Part shown: in pieces, positions 1-8,282 of the stretch
Layout of the letters: each line of letters opens with the position of its first letter
How positions within the stretch are numbered: the first letter of the stretch is position 1
Assembly (NCBI GenBank): GCA_041905795.1
Contig: JAYRKL010000014.1
Location: 47,222-111,221 of the forward strand
Length of the DNA stretch: 64,000 bases
DNA from: SHVO01 sp041905795
GTDB taxonomy: Bacteria > Pseudomonadota > Alphaproteobacteria > Rhodospirillales > Rhodospirillaceae
Direction: 5' to 3'
Position numbers and translations under genes: made by a program
The notes under the pieces: generated by a model
The model's database searches: none
What the model saw: only the letters and a program-made list of their open reading frames with translations
What the model was told of the DNA's origin: nothing

Positions 1-403
1 CGGTGGTGGTGATGTTGTTGCGCCGCGCGATCTGCTGATCGAGTGCCCGGTTGTAGGTCACGTTGATCTCGGCGATGGCGGCTCGGATCTCGTCCATGAC
101 CTCGTTGCCGCAGCCGCGCTTGACGATGGCGAGCGCTTCGTCCTTCCACCCTTCATTGGCCAGACTGAGCGTGCCGGCCAGTAAGGCCAGCCGCTCGAAC
201 ACTAGGCCTTGCAGGCGGTCGATTTCTTTCGCGGACACGAGGCCGTTTTTCCGTAAGTCGTTGAGATACGCCGCCAGCTGTTCCAGTTTGGAAAGGCTGG
301 ACCGGTACGGCGCCAGGAACCGCTCGTCGTCGGTGGGCAGATATCCGCGTTGTCCCAACTCGGCGTCCTGCAAAGTCCTCCGGATATCCGTGGCTTCAGG
401 GGC
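1..403 (-). pseudogene. CHASE3 sensor-domain fragment, N-terminally truncated and running off the window edge
   Basis: The minus strand is open from the oxygenase remnant to base 1 and encodes a typical CHASE3 sensory domain: LQDAELGQRGYLPTDDERF, then a helical stretch with LALLAGTLSLANEGWKDEA and GCGNEVMDEIRAAI. CHASE3 is an extracytoplasmic ligand-sensing domain of histidine kinases and related sensors. The first transmembrane helix and the first CHASE3 helix that should precede it are absent. Instead the reading frame is continuous with the C-terminus of a 2OG-Fe(II) oxygenase. I infer a deletion or rearrangement joining two remnants. The C-terminal part (kinase or cyclase) lies outside the window, so a different start further on cannot be excluded. 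Confidence 0.75.
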
Positions 404-918
404 GCGTGCGTTGAAGGCAATTGAGATACGCGTTCCGCCGCCTCTATGGGGAGGGACACCGTGAGGCATATAGCTTGGAAAAAAGCAACATTGTGCCCGG
501 CTGTGGTTTAAAGGTCAGGAACGTTGCAGTGAGATCGGGAAAGAAAAGGCTGGTCCTGGCCGGATTGGGATCAAACAGTTCCAGACTCGCTCCAGGGGTG
601 CCGTGATCAGGTTCACCGTCATCGACATAATAGACACCTGACCAGGTCACGCCTGGGTGCATGTGCACGACATTGTGGGCGCTCCGGCGACTCACGTTGG
701 CCCAAACGGAAATCGTCCAATTCCATGATTTCAGGGGGCGCCCGGAGTCCGCGTAGAGCCGCGCGGTCGCATCACTTACGACCTCGCGCGCATGCGCCAT
801 AAACCGTTTGCGGGCGTCCGCGAAACTCTAGCGCTCCGGGTTCCGATTGCCCGCCATCCACGTTGCTGCGGCTGACGCCGGCGCGCGCCTCCGCTTGGGC
901 CAGAATGGCGTTTCACAG
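404..918 (-). pseudogene. 2OG-Fe(II) oxygenase (TIGR02466-type), multiply broken
   Basis: Three reading-frame pieces on the minus strand assemble into one TIGR02466-like putative 2OG-Fe(II) oxygenase. The first reads NAILAQAEARAGVSRSNVDG and is preceded by an in-frame TGA at 913-915. The second, from about 830 to 480, carries the iron-binding core NVVHMHPGVTWSGVYYVDDG. The third reads MPHGVPPHRGGGTRISIAFN. A frame change lies near 825-835. A second lies at a run of six A (479-484): removing one base restores LLFPSYMPHGVPP. The C-terminus then continues without a stop into the CHASE3 fragment. Family members are soluble and usually a little over 200 residues. The homopolymer break alone could be a sequencing error, but the stop and the second frameshift argue for true decay. 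Confidence 0.78.
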
Positions 919-1409
919 TATCCCGTTGTAGTTCAGACCTTCCGCCCAGATGTGGTCGAGAATCGAGCTTCCGAATAAATTGCCAAAAACCGGACGCCAT
1001 CGAGATCGCCCATATCAACGAGACTCCTGAAGAAGCAAATCGCCGGCTTTTGCCGCGCAGCCGCACCGCGACACGAAAGAACCCTTGCCCAGAAGCGCCG
1101 CCCCCAATCGCGACCTGCACCTCAACCGTACACCGCTGCCGGAGAGCCGGCCAGGAGACTGTAGGCCGCTCGATCAATCAAGAAAGCAAGGCTGACTGAG
1201 GGTTGAAACTGCCCATGGCAATGAGGTTTCTTGGAAGGGATGAACCGCTAGCCCTCAGGGCGCCCGTTTCCGATGAGCAGTTTTTTGTTATGGTGGCACG
1301 GCCTATTTAAGACGACCCCAGAGCCTATCGCTTCAGCACCTCTTGCACTCCTTTTCAGACAAAGCCGTCGTCCCTTTGCCGCGAAATGGCGAAGACCGGG
1401 AGAATATCG
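919..1409. other. Non-coding stretch between the oxygenase remnant and the acyltransferase
   Basis: About 490 bases with no reading frame that I recognise as a protein. The minus-strand frames here are GC-rich shadows with no domain-like sequence. The part next to 918 may hold further decayed upstream sequence of the oxygenase. The promoter of the sugar cassette probably lies in the AT-richer part around 1275-1320, but I could not identify convincing -35 and -10 boxes. Confidence 0.4.
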
Positions 1410-1955
1410 ATGACCTTTGACCTCACCCGCCTGAGCGCTTGCGGGCGCGACGTGGTTGTAAGCGAACTGGCTGAGATTCGCCGGCCGCACCTTGTCTCCA
1501 TTGGCCACCATAGTGCGATCGATAGCTTTACCAGCATCAGCACGGCGGCTGAGATTGGTGACTATGTCCATATCGGCCCGGGCGCCTCGGTCATCGGGGG
1601 CGTCGAGGGAATGCTGCGTATGGGTCATTTCACAAACCTCGCGGCGGGCGTCAGGATTATCTGCGGGACAGACCGGTACCTGGGTGCGGGACTGATCGGT
1701 TCTGGCGCGCTACCGCCGCGCTATCGCGATGAAATGCAGACCGCCCCGGTCGTCATTGAGCAATTCGCCAATGTCGGCACCAATGCCATCGTCATGCCCG
1801 GCATCACCCTCGCCATCGGCAGCGTGGTCGGAGCCGGATCGCTGGTACGAGAGAGCACCGCTCCCTGGACAATCTATGTCGGCGTTCCCGCACGCCCTTT
1901 GAAGACCCGCGCGTGCGAGAAGATGATCGCCTATGCCAGGGAACTTGGTTATTGA
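1410..1955 (+). CDS. Hexapeptide-repeat acyltransferase (left-handed beta-helix, sugar O/N-acetyltransferase type)
   Basis: This 181-residue protein has the irregular hexapeptide pattern of left-handed parallel beta-helix acyltransferases: IGHHSAIDSFTSIS, IGDYVHIGPGASVIGG, then ANVGTNAIVMPGITLAIGSV and a typical ending VGVPARPLK. Such enzymes are trimeric and transfer acetyl or other acyl groups from CoA to sugars or amino-sugars. I chose the ATG at 1410 because GGGAGAA stands about seven bases upstream; an ATG at 1386 would add eight residues. It is the first gene of a surface-sugar cassette, so an NDP-sugar or glycan acceptor is likely. The exact substrate cannot be read from the sequence. 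Confidence 0.85.
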   Translation: MTFDLTRLSACGRDVVVSELAEIRRPHLVSIGHHSAIDSFTSISTAAEIGDYVHIGPGASVIGGVEGMLRMGHFTNLAAGVRIICGTDRYLGAGLIGSGALPPRYRDEMQTAPVVIEQFANVGTNAIVMPGITLAIGSVVGAGSLVRESTAPWTIYVGVPARPLKTRACEKMIAYARELGY

Positions 1956-1969
1956 GTAGGACTTGATTG

Positions 1970-2557
1970 ATGCTTCACCCGGCCGCAGGTGTGACCAAAA
2001 TGGCTCGGCGTTCCGAAACCGGCAGCGATGCCGCACGCATTTGCGATCGTGGCATCGCGTTCGATACACCGTGGGTCCGGCTCACCCGCAAGACCGTGGA
2101 CTTCGGCCTCGGCACACCGGCTGCCGAGTACTTCGCCCTGGAACTTCCCGACTACACCGCGATCTGTCCCAGGACGCGCGCGGGAAAAATCATCATAGTC
2201 CGCCAATATCGCCCGGCGATCGAACGATATAGCTGGGAGTTTCCGGCCGGCCTCATCGACAAAGCTGAAACGCCGGAAACTTCCATACAACGCGAACTGG
2301 TGGAAGAAGCAGGCTACAGAGTCAGTAAGCTGGTATCGCTGGGGACGTTCTTCCCCGATGTCGGGAGGCTCAGCAACAAGTCGCATCACTTCTTCGGCGA
2401 AGTCGAAGCTGTAGAGGGATGGTCGGCCGAACCCGGCATCACCATGGCTCAAGTCACGCCGGCGGAGCTTGATGACATGATCGCTGACGGCACATTCTGC
2501 TTTCTTCATCATGTTGCTTTGTGGCTCCAGGTGAAGACTGCGGGACTGCACAAATGA
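1970..2557 (+). CDS. Nudix hydrolase, ADP-sugar pyrophosphatase-like
   Basis: A 195-residue protein with a complete Nudix box (G-x5-E-x7-REUxEExGU): GLIDKAETPETS followed by IQRELVEEAGY. The preceding YSWEFPAG is typical of ADP-ribose/ADP-sugar pyrophosphatases, which split NDP-sugars into sugar phosphate and NMP. TTG at 1967 and ATG at 1970 are adjacent start candidates. The gene begins 14 bases after the acyltransferase and overlaps the dehydrogenase by four bases (ATGA), so it is translationally coupled to sugar-nucleotide enzymes. I infer a role in recycling or limiting an NDP-sugar of this cassette rather than general housekeeping. Confidence 0.85.
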   Translation: MLHPAAGVTKMARRSETGSDAARICDRGIAFDTPWVRLTRKTVDFGLGTPAAEYFALELPDYTAICPRTRAGKIIIVRQYRPAIERYSWEFPAGLIDKAETPETSIQRELVEEAGYRVSKLVSLGTFFPDVGRLSNKSHHFFGEVEAVEGWSAEPGITMAQVTPAELDDMIADGTFCFLHHVALWLQVKTAGLHK

Positions 2558-3750
2558 CGCCGTCGTTCGACATTTGTGTGGTCGGCGGCGCAGGACATGT
2601 TGGCGCCCCACTCGCCACCGTACTCGCCGCGGCGGGCTTACGTACTCTGGCGCTCGACCGCAACGCGGCCGCGATTGCAACCCTCAAGTCGGGGCGCATG
2701 CCGTTCTTGGAAATCGGGGGAGAAGCGCTGCTGCGTGAAGCCCTTACGCGGCAAACCATCGGATTCAGCACCGACCCGTCGGACTGCCGCGGAATCCCAG
2801 TGATCATCATTACCATCGGCACGCCGATTGACGCCTATATGAATCCCGTCTTCAGCGTGTTGACGGATTGCATCGATACACTGCTGCCTAACCTGGAGAA
2901 TTCACAGACCCTCATCCTGCGGTCGACAGTACCTCCCGGCGCGACTGAATTTGTAGACCATTATCTGAGGTCGAAGGGCCACATCCATCCGATCGCCTTC
3001 TGTCCCGAGCGCGTTACGCAGGGCAATGCGATCGCGGAAATCCGCGAACTTCCGCAACTCATATCTGGCACCAGCCCGGAAGCTGTCGAGACCGCCCGCC
3101 GGGTTTTTTCGGTAATCGCACGCGACATCATTGAGATGAGCCCACGGGAAGCCGAACTCGCGAAGCTTATCACCAATGCCTTCCGCTACATCACTTTCGC
3201 CGCATCAAATCAACTCTACTGCCTGGTGGAGTCGTCCGGAGTGGATTTCAAGGCACTGCTCACGAAAATGAAGAGCGGATATCCGCGCATGTCGGCGTTT
3301 GTCGGACCCGGATTTTCGGCCGGCCCATGCCTCATGAAAGACACCATGCAGCTGTTGTCGTTCGCGCAGGAGCGCTTCAGTCTTGGCCATGAGGCCATGC
3401 GCATAAACGAGGGATTGCCCAACTTTATCGTCGAGCGCCTGTCGCGACGGATCGACCTTAGCCAATCCATCGTCGGCATTCTCGGCATGGCCTTCAAGGC
3501 CAATAGCGACGACATCCGGGAGTCTCTCTCCTACAAACTGCGCAAAACCTTGCGATACAACGGCGCGCGGGTTCTCTGCACAGATGAGCACGTTCCTGAT
3601 CCGGAATTCCTGCCGCTAGAGCAGGTTGTCCGGCAAGCGGACGTATTGATTGTCGGCGCACCTCACGACGCTTACCGGAATCTGATCGTCCCCAAAGGAA
3701 AGATCGTTGAGGACGTATGGAACATCCTGAAGCCGGCAGGCGCCGCGTGA
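2554..3750 (+). CDS. Nucleotide-sugar dehydrogenase (UDP-glucose/UDP-ManNAc dehydrogenase family)
   Basis: A 398-residue member of the UDP-glucose/GDP-mannose dehydrogenase family, which oxidises the C6 hydroxyl of an NDP-sugar twice with NAD+. The N-terminal Rossmann loop is VVGGAGHVGAPLA. The central part has ELAKLITNAFRY, with the conserved lysine. The catalytic cysteine is about residue 259 in GPGFSAGPCLMKD. The C-terminal domain includes GMAFKANSDDIRES. The CPERVTQGNA segment resembles UDP-N-acetylmannosamine dehydrogenases more than UDP-glucose dehydrogenases, but the substrate is not certain. Its ATG overlaps the Nudix stop, and its TGA overlaps the GTG start of the next gene. Confidence 0.9.
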   Translation: MTPSFDICVVGGAGHVGAPLATVLAAAGLRTLALDRNAAAIATLKSGRMPFLEIGGEALLREALTRQTIGFSTDPSDCRGIPVIIITIGTPIDAYMNPVFSVLTDCIDTLLPNLENSQTLILRSTVPPGATEFVDHYLRSKGHIHPIAFCPERVTQGNAIAEIRELPQLISGTSPEAVETARRVFSVIARDIIEMSPREAELAKLITNAFRYITFAASNQLYCLVESSGVDFKALLTKMKSGYPRMSAFVGPGFSAGPCLMKDTMQLLSFAQERFSLGHEAMRINEGLPNFIVERLSRRIDLSQSIVGILGMAFKANSDDIRESLSYKLRKTLRYNGARVLCTDEHVPDPEFLPLEQVVRQADVLIVGAPHDAYRNLIVPKGKIVEDVWNILKPAGAA

Positions 3751-5006
3751 ACCGCAACCAGATTGTCGCGGGGTCCGGTCGCAGCATCGTGATTACCCGC
3801 TGCCAGTGCTGTGGCGACGCCGATCTGCGGCCGGTCCTCAACCTTGGCTACCTGCCGCCGGTCAATACGATGCATGCTATCGGCACGCGCCTGGCGGAGG
3901 ACACCTTCTATCCCGCGGAACTCCTGCACTGTCCGCAGTGCGCATTGGTCCAACTCGGATGCGTTGTCGATCCCGCCATCCTTTTCCCCGATCACTATGC
4001 TTACACCAGCGGCACAACCCGAATTCTGCGCGAGAACTTCGCCGCGCTGTATACCCAGGTCCAGGAGCTGTACCCGCTGGGAGGCGATGATCTCGTTATT
4101 GATGTCGGCTCCAATGACGGCACGTTGCTCGGCAATTTCTCCGGCCGGCACCGTGTCTGCGGGATTGAGCCAACCGCGGCGTCCGCCATCGCGGTTCGCG
4201 CGGGCATACCCACCATCAAGGCCTTCTTTAACAGCGACTCAGCCCGCGTGGCTGTCGAGGCTCATGGAAAGGCCAAACTGGTAACCGCGACCAACGTATT
4301 CGCGCACATGGAGGATGTTCACGCCGTCGTCGAAAATATTCTGACGATGCTCTCGGCCGACGGCATCTTCGTTTCAGAGTCTCATTACTTGCTGCCGCTG
4401 ATCGAGACCTTGCAGTACGACACGGTGTACCACGAGCATCTGCGGTACTACTCGCTTACAAGCCTGCGCGCGCTGCTATCGGTCCATGGCCTCGATGTGA
4501 TTCATGCCAGCCGCATTCCGACGCACGGCGGTTCGATTCGCGTATTCGCCGCCCGCCGAGGGCAATACAGCCCCACCGCTGAACCCGCGCGGCTGCTGGG
4601 TATCGAGAGCAAACAGCTTGACCACGATAGCCTGCTTAACTTCGCGGGCCGCGTTGCGGCCTCAAAACTCGCGCTGCTGGCCTTGCTGCGCGATTGCCGG
4701 TCACGCGGAAAAATCTACGGAATCGGCGCCCCGTCCCGCGCCAGCACGCTGATCACCTACACCGGCCTGGATCACAACATTGTCGATTGCGTGCTCGAGA
4801 TCGCCGGGTCCTACAAGGTTGGCAAGTACATGCCAGGTTCGGTCATTCCGGTCATCGAGGAAACCCGTCTGATCGAGGACCAGCCGGCATTCGCGATACT
4901 GTTTTCCTGGCATATCGCGGACGAGCTCATTCCGAAGTTGCGGGCGCGGGGGTATCGCGGACAATTTATCGTGCCGCTACCCGAGCCCAGACTCGTGGAC
5001 TCTTAG
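3747..5006 (+). CDS. NDP-sugar C-methyltransferase (three-domain, Methyltransf_13/11/14 type)
   Basis: The architecture matches sugar C-methyltransferases such as the TylC3/TcaB9 group. An N-terminal zinc-binding part has CQCCGD and CPQC plus LNLGYLPPVNTM. A central SAM-binding Rossmann domain has VIDVGSNDGTLLG. A C-terminal domain has GIGAPSRASTLITYTGLDH. These enzymes add a methyl group to a carbon (often C3) of a keto-deoxysugar nucleotide, giving branched sugars. The GTG start at 3747 sits inside the upstream gene's end (GTGA overlap), giving 419 residues. The neighbouring epimerase, aminotransferase and glycosyltransferase suggest a rare branched, possibly amino, sugar. The actual sugar is inference. 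Confidence 0.86.
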   Translation: MNRNQIVAGSGRSIVITRCQCCGDADLRPVLNLGYLPPVNTMHAIGTRLAEDTFYPAELLHCPQCALVQLGCVVDPAILFPDHYAYTSGTTRILRENFAALYTQVQELYPLGGDDLVIDVGSNDGTLLGNFSGRHRVCGIEPTAASAIAVRAGIPTIKAFFNSDSARVAVEAHGKAKLVTATNVFAHMEDVHAVVENILTMLSADGIFVSESHYLLPLIETLQYDTVYHEHLRYYSLTSLRALLSVHGLDVIHASRIPTHGGSIRVFAARRGQYSPTAEPARLLGIESKQLDHDSLLNFAGRVAASKLALLALLRDCRSRGKIYGIGAPSRASTLITYTGLDHNIVDCVLEIAGSYKVGKYMPGSVIPVIEETRLIEDQPAFAILFSWHIADELIPKLRARGYRGQFIVPLPEPRLVDS

Positions 5007-5008
5007 AG

Positions 5009-5977
5009 ATGTCTCTGCCGCTGGTCTCGGTGATCATGATCGTGCGCAACGGCATGCCCTATGTGGCCGATGCCGCACGATCGGTGCTGGAGCAAACCTA
5101 CCCCAATCTGGAATTTATCGTTCAGGACTGTTGCTCCACGGACGGAACGCTCGAGGCGCTTCATGGATTGAAAGCCAACGCCCGAATCCCCATCGATATT
5201 GCTTCGGAGCACGACGGTGGCATCGCTGACGGATACAACAGGGCCGTCCGCCGGACACGCGGCGACTACTTCGCGGTCATGGAGGCGGACAATCTCTTCC
5301 TGCCGCAACACGTTGAAGTTGGCATGAAACACTTGCTGGGGGACCAGCAGCTCGCGGTTGTCTCAACCTCCCAGCAGTTCATCGACGGCGACGGCGCAGT
5401 CACATCGGAATGGGCGTCACCACCCCTCGATTTTTTCGGAACTCTGCTTCAAGAGCGCATATTTCCGTCAGGTTCGACCATCAAGAACAAGCGCTTGTTG
5501 GGCGATGACGTCTTTTATTGGGTGGACCCCATCGCGCGGCATTGCTGCGACTACGAGTATTGGCTTCGGCTATCTCTCAAAGGATACAAGACCGAAGCCT
5601 CGCCTCATTTCACCTACGCCACCAGATTCTCCGCGGCCTCCGGCACCTGCGATGTCGCCCGTTATGAGGAATTCTGCCGTGAAAAGATCCACACGGTGGA
5701 CGTCGTCGCTACGCGCCTTGGCGATACGCCGCTGCTTCGTCCCACGATCGCGCTCGCCCGGGCCGGTATTTTTATGTGGGCAGCGGAGTCTGTTTGGGAC
5801 CTGGGCGGAACCTATGTTCAGGCCTTGGATTTCGCCGCGCGCGCGTGGCGCAATTACCCGGCCTATCCGCGCGTAGGAAGCTTCTTATACCGGCTTCACG
5901 GGGAAACCGGCCGAGATCCCTTCCAGGATTTCAGCACCGGCCTCGCCAATCTTCCCGTACTTTACCGCCGCCGGTGA
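5009..5977 (+). CDS. Family 2 glycosyltransferase
   Basis: A 322-residue GT-A fold glycosyltransferase. It starts with PLVSVIMIVRNGMPYVADA, followed by EFIVQDCCSTDGT, and has the metal/nucleotide motif around MEADNLFL, a variant of the usual DxD region, then the acceptor-domain segment CDYEYWLRLSLKGYK. There are no clear transmembrane helices, so it is probably a cytoplasmic or peripheral enzyme that adds a sugar to a lipid-linked glycan. The ATG at 5009 lies two bases after the methyltransferase stop, so the two are translated together. It ends the plus-strand arm and is convergent with the epimerase. Confidence 0.88.
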   Translation: MSLPLVSVIMIVRNGMPYVADAARSVLEQTYPNLEFIVQDCCSTDGTLEALHGLKANARIPIDIASEHDGGIADGYNRAVRRTRGDYFAVMEADNLFLPQHVEVGMKHLLGDQQLAVVSTSQQFIDGDGAVTSEWASPPLDFFGTLLQERIFPSGSTIKNKRLLGDDVFYWVDPIARHCCDYEYWLRLSLKGYKTEASPHFTYATRFSAASGTCDVARYEEFCREKIHTVDVVATRLGDTPLLRPTIALARAGIFMWAAESVWDLGGTYVQALDFAARAWRNYPAYPRVGSFLYRLHGETGRDPFQDFSTGLANLPVLYRRR

Positions 5978-5979
5978 TC

Positions 5980-6945
5980 CTACGGCGCGCGGTGCCTGTT
6001 CGCGGCATACCACGCCACGGCATCCCTCAGTCCTTCCGGCAGCGAAATTCGGGGAGCAAATCCAAGCGCTTTGAGCTTCCGGATATCGGGGCACCGGCGC
6101 GGCGTCGATCCCGCCTGAAGCGCACCGGGAATCACATGTGCCTCGCGGCCAAGGTGCACGGCGATTGCCTTAACCAGATCGCCAATGGCGACCTCTTCAT
6201 CCGTGCCGACATGATAGATTTCCAGGTGACGCCCGCGATCGACGATCTGCATAAGGCCGTCGACGAAGTCATCGATGTGCAGAAAGGCCCGCGTCTCCGT
6301 ACCGGTTCCCTGGATCGGAACATGGAGCGGGCCGTTCTCATCCTCCGCCAGGCGCGCCATGCGTACGGCGAGCTGTGGAATGACATGCTCCCATCCCATG
6401 TCCGGACCATAGACATTGTGCGGCCGGAAAATGATGGCCCGCTCGAAATGACGTCTTCCATAGTTGAGCGTGAGCAATTCGCTGATGATCTTGCCGCCAG
6501 CATAGGAGTAGCGTGGATTCAGCGGATCAGGAATCACAAGCGGCGCGGATTCATCGGTAGGGATCTCCGGCGGCAGCTGGTAAACCTCCGAACTCGAAGC
6601 GCACAGAAGCTCGGGTACTTTATTGGCGATGCATGCGTCGATCACGTTCATCATGCCTTTGACGGCCACTTCCAGCACGCGATCCGGTTTGGAATAGAAG
6701 AATTCCGTACCGTTCACCGCTGCAAGATGCAGGACCATCGTGCATTCATGAGCGGCATTCCGCACGGCGGCCGCGTCACAAACATCGCCTGCGGCCAGTT
6801 CGAGCCGCGGCGCCTTGGCAAGGCGGGAGGATGCACCGCGGGAATCATCGTCGAAAACACGAACGGAGTGACCGAGCGCAAGCAGGCGGCGAACCACGGC
6901 TGAACCAATGAAACCGGTACCGCCGGTGACCAATATCCGTTTCAT
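5980..6945 (-). CDS. NAD-dependent sugar epimerase/dehydratase (extended SDR)
   Basis: A 321-residue extended short-chain dehydrogenase. The nucleotide-binding motif is ILVTGGTGFIGSAVVRRLL, the catalytic YxxxK is in SYAGGKIISE, with the serine partner in CASSSEVYQ, and the family hallmark FRPHNVYGPDMGWEHVIP is present. These enzymes epimerise, dehydrate or reduce NDP-hexoses. The ATG at 6945 follows the aminotransferase TGA by four bases; an ATG at 6960 would overlap that gene. It is transcribed with the DegT aminotransferase toward the plus-strand half of the cassette. Confidence 0.9.
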   Translation of the reverse strand: MKRILVTGGTGFIGSAVVRRLLALGHSVRVFDDDSRGASSRLAKAPRLELAAGDVCDAAAVRNAAHECTMVLHLAAVNGTEFFYSKPDRVLEVAVKGMMNVIDACIANKVPELLCASSSEVYQLPPEIPTDESAPLVIPDPLNPRYSYAGGKIISELLTLNYGRRHFERAIIFRPHNVYGPDMGWEHVIPQLAVRMARLAEDENGPLHVPIQGTGTETRAFLHIDDFVDGLMQIVDRGRHLEIYHVGTDEEVAIGDLVKAIAVHLGREAHVIPGALQAGSTPRRCPDIRKLKALGFAPRISLPEGLRDAVAWYAANRHRAP

Positions 6946-6949
6946 GCGT

Positions 6950-8044
6950 TCACTTTGCATAGAACTGCAGGATGGCGTCGATCACGCGCACGACTTGTCT
7001 ATCCGAGATTTGGAATGCGGTCGGCAACCACAGGGCCTGCGGCGCCAATCGGGTGCTCACGGGAAATTCCGCGTCCGGCCGGTGATACGGCTTCTGGGTA
7101 TGAAGCGGGCGCCAGAGCTTGCGTGTTCCGATGCCGGACGCCTCCAGATGACGGCAGAGCGCATCACGGTTATCCGCGATCGCGTCGACCCATAGGGCCG
7201 TTTCATCTCCCGCCGTATTCACGGGAAATACGCGGACTCCCTGACAGTGCGCGAGGCCCTCGCGATATAACATGTAGGTGCGCCGCTGGCGTTCCATGCG
7301 GCGCTCGAGCAACGCGAGCTGACCGAGACCGACCGCGGCCTGCAGATTGGTCAGCTTGAAATTGTATCCCACCACGGGGTGATCATCATCCCCACCTGTG
7401 CCCCGCGCGGCCCGCCCCTGGTCTTTCAGTTCCCGCAGGCGCCGGTGAATCTCGGGTGATGACGTCAGCACCATCCCACCTTGCCCGGTCGTGATGATCT
7501 TGTTGGGAGAAAACGATAGACACCCAGCTTTCCCGAACGTGCCGAGGTGCCGGCCCTGATGCCGCGACAGGAGCACCTCCGCGGCATCTTCGACAACCGC
7601 GATGCCGTGACGTTCCGCGAGGTCCATGATCTGCAGCAGCGTTCCCGCGCGGCCGCTGACGTGTACAGGAATGATCGCCTTGGTCTTACCGGTTATCGCC
7701 GCCGCCGCCGCGCGAGGACAGAGGCACAGACTCTCTGAATCGACATCGGCCAGAACCGGCTGCGCGCCCGCGAGCAGAACGGCGTTGGCGGTCGCAACGA
7801 AGGTGACGTCCGGCACAATCACTTCGTCGCCGGGGCCAACCCCGATGGCCATCAGCGCCAGAGTCAGGGCGCTGGTGCCGCTGGTCACGGCCACGGCGTA
7901 GGAAGCGCCGACGCGGGCCGCGATCTCGGTTTCAAACTTTTCTGTTACGTCGCCGTCATTGAGATAGTTGGAGGCGAGAACGGCGGCGATATGAGCCTGC
8001 TCGTCCTTGCCCAATTCCGGCCGCCACCAGGGAATCTGATCCAT
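6950..8044 (-). CDS. DegT/DnrJ/EryC1/StrS aminotransferase (NDP-keto-sugar aminotransferase)
   Basis: A 364-residue PLP enzyme of the sugar aminotransferase family. It shows AVAVTSGTSALTLALMAI for phosphate binding, VVEDAAE with the PLP ring aspartate, and the Schiff-base lysine in CLSFSPNKIITTGQGG. Close relatives such as perosamine synthase put an amino group on a 4-keto-6-deoxy NDP-hexose using glutamate. With the SDR gene four bases downstream and the C-methyltransferase on the other strand, it suggests an amino-deoxy sugar for O-antigen, capsule or flagellin/lipid glycosylation. The exact product is inference. Confidence 0.9.
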   Translation of the reverse strand: MDQIPWWRPELGKDEQAHIAAVLASNYLNDGDVTEKFETEIAARVGASYAVAVTSGTSALTLALMAIGVGPGDEVIVPDVTFVATANAVLLAGAQPVLADVDSESLCLCPRAAAAAITGKTKAIIPVHVSGRAGTLLQIMDLAERHGIAVVEDAAEVLLSRHQGRHLGTFGKAGCLSFSPNKIITTGQGGMVLTSSPEIHRRLRELKDQGRAARGTGGDDDHPVVGYNFKLTNLQAAVGLGQLALLERRMERQRRTYMLYREGLAHCQGVRVFPVNTAGDETALWVDAIADNRDALCRHLEASGIGTRKLWRPLHTQKPYHRPDAEFPVSTRLAPQALWLPTAFQISDRQVVRVIDAILQFYAK

Positions 8045-8094
8045 AGTCCGCTACCGGCCGTAGGAAAGAATCTTGGCAAATGCATCGGTGAAAA

Positions 8095-8184
<90 letters not shown>

Positions 8185-8282
8185 GTTGCTCGCGGCGACT
8201 TTGTATTCGGTCTGAACGGGGCGGAAACTAGACGAATGTCTTACCCCCCGCAATAACGGCTTTTGAGCCTGGAATCCAGGGC

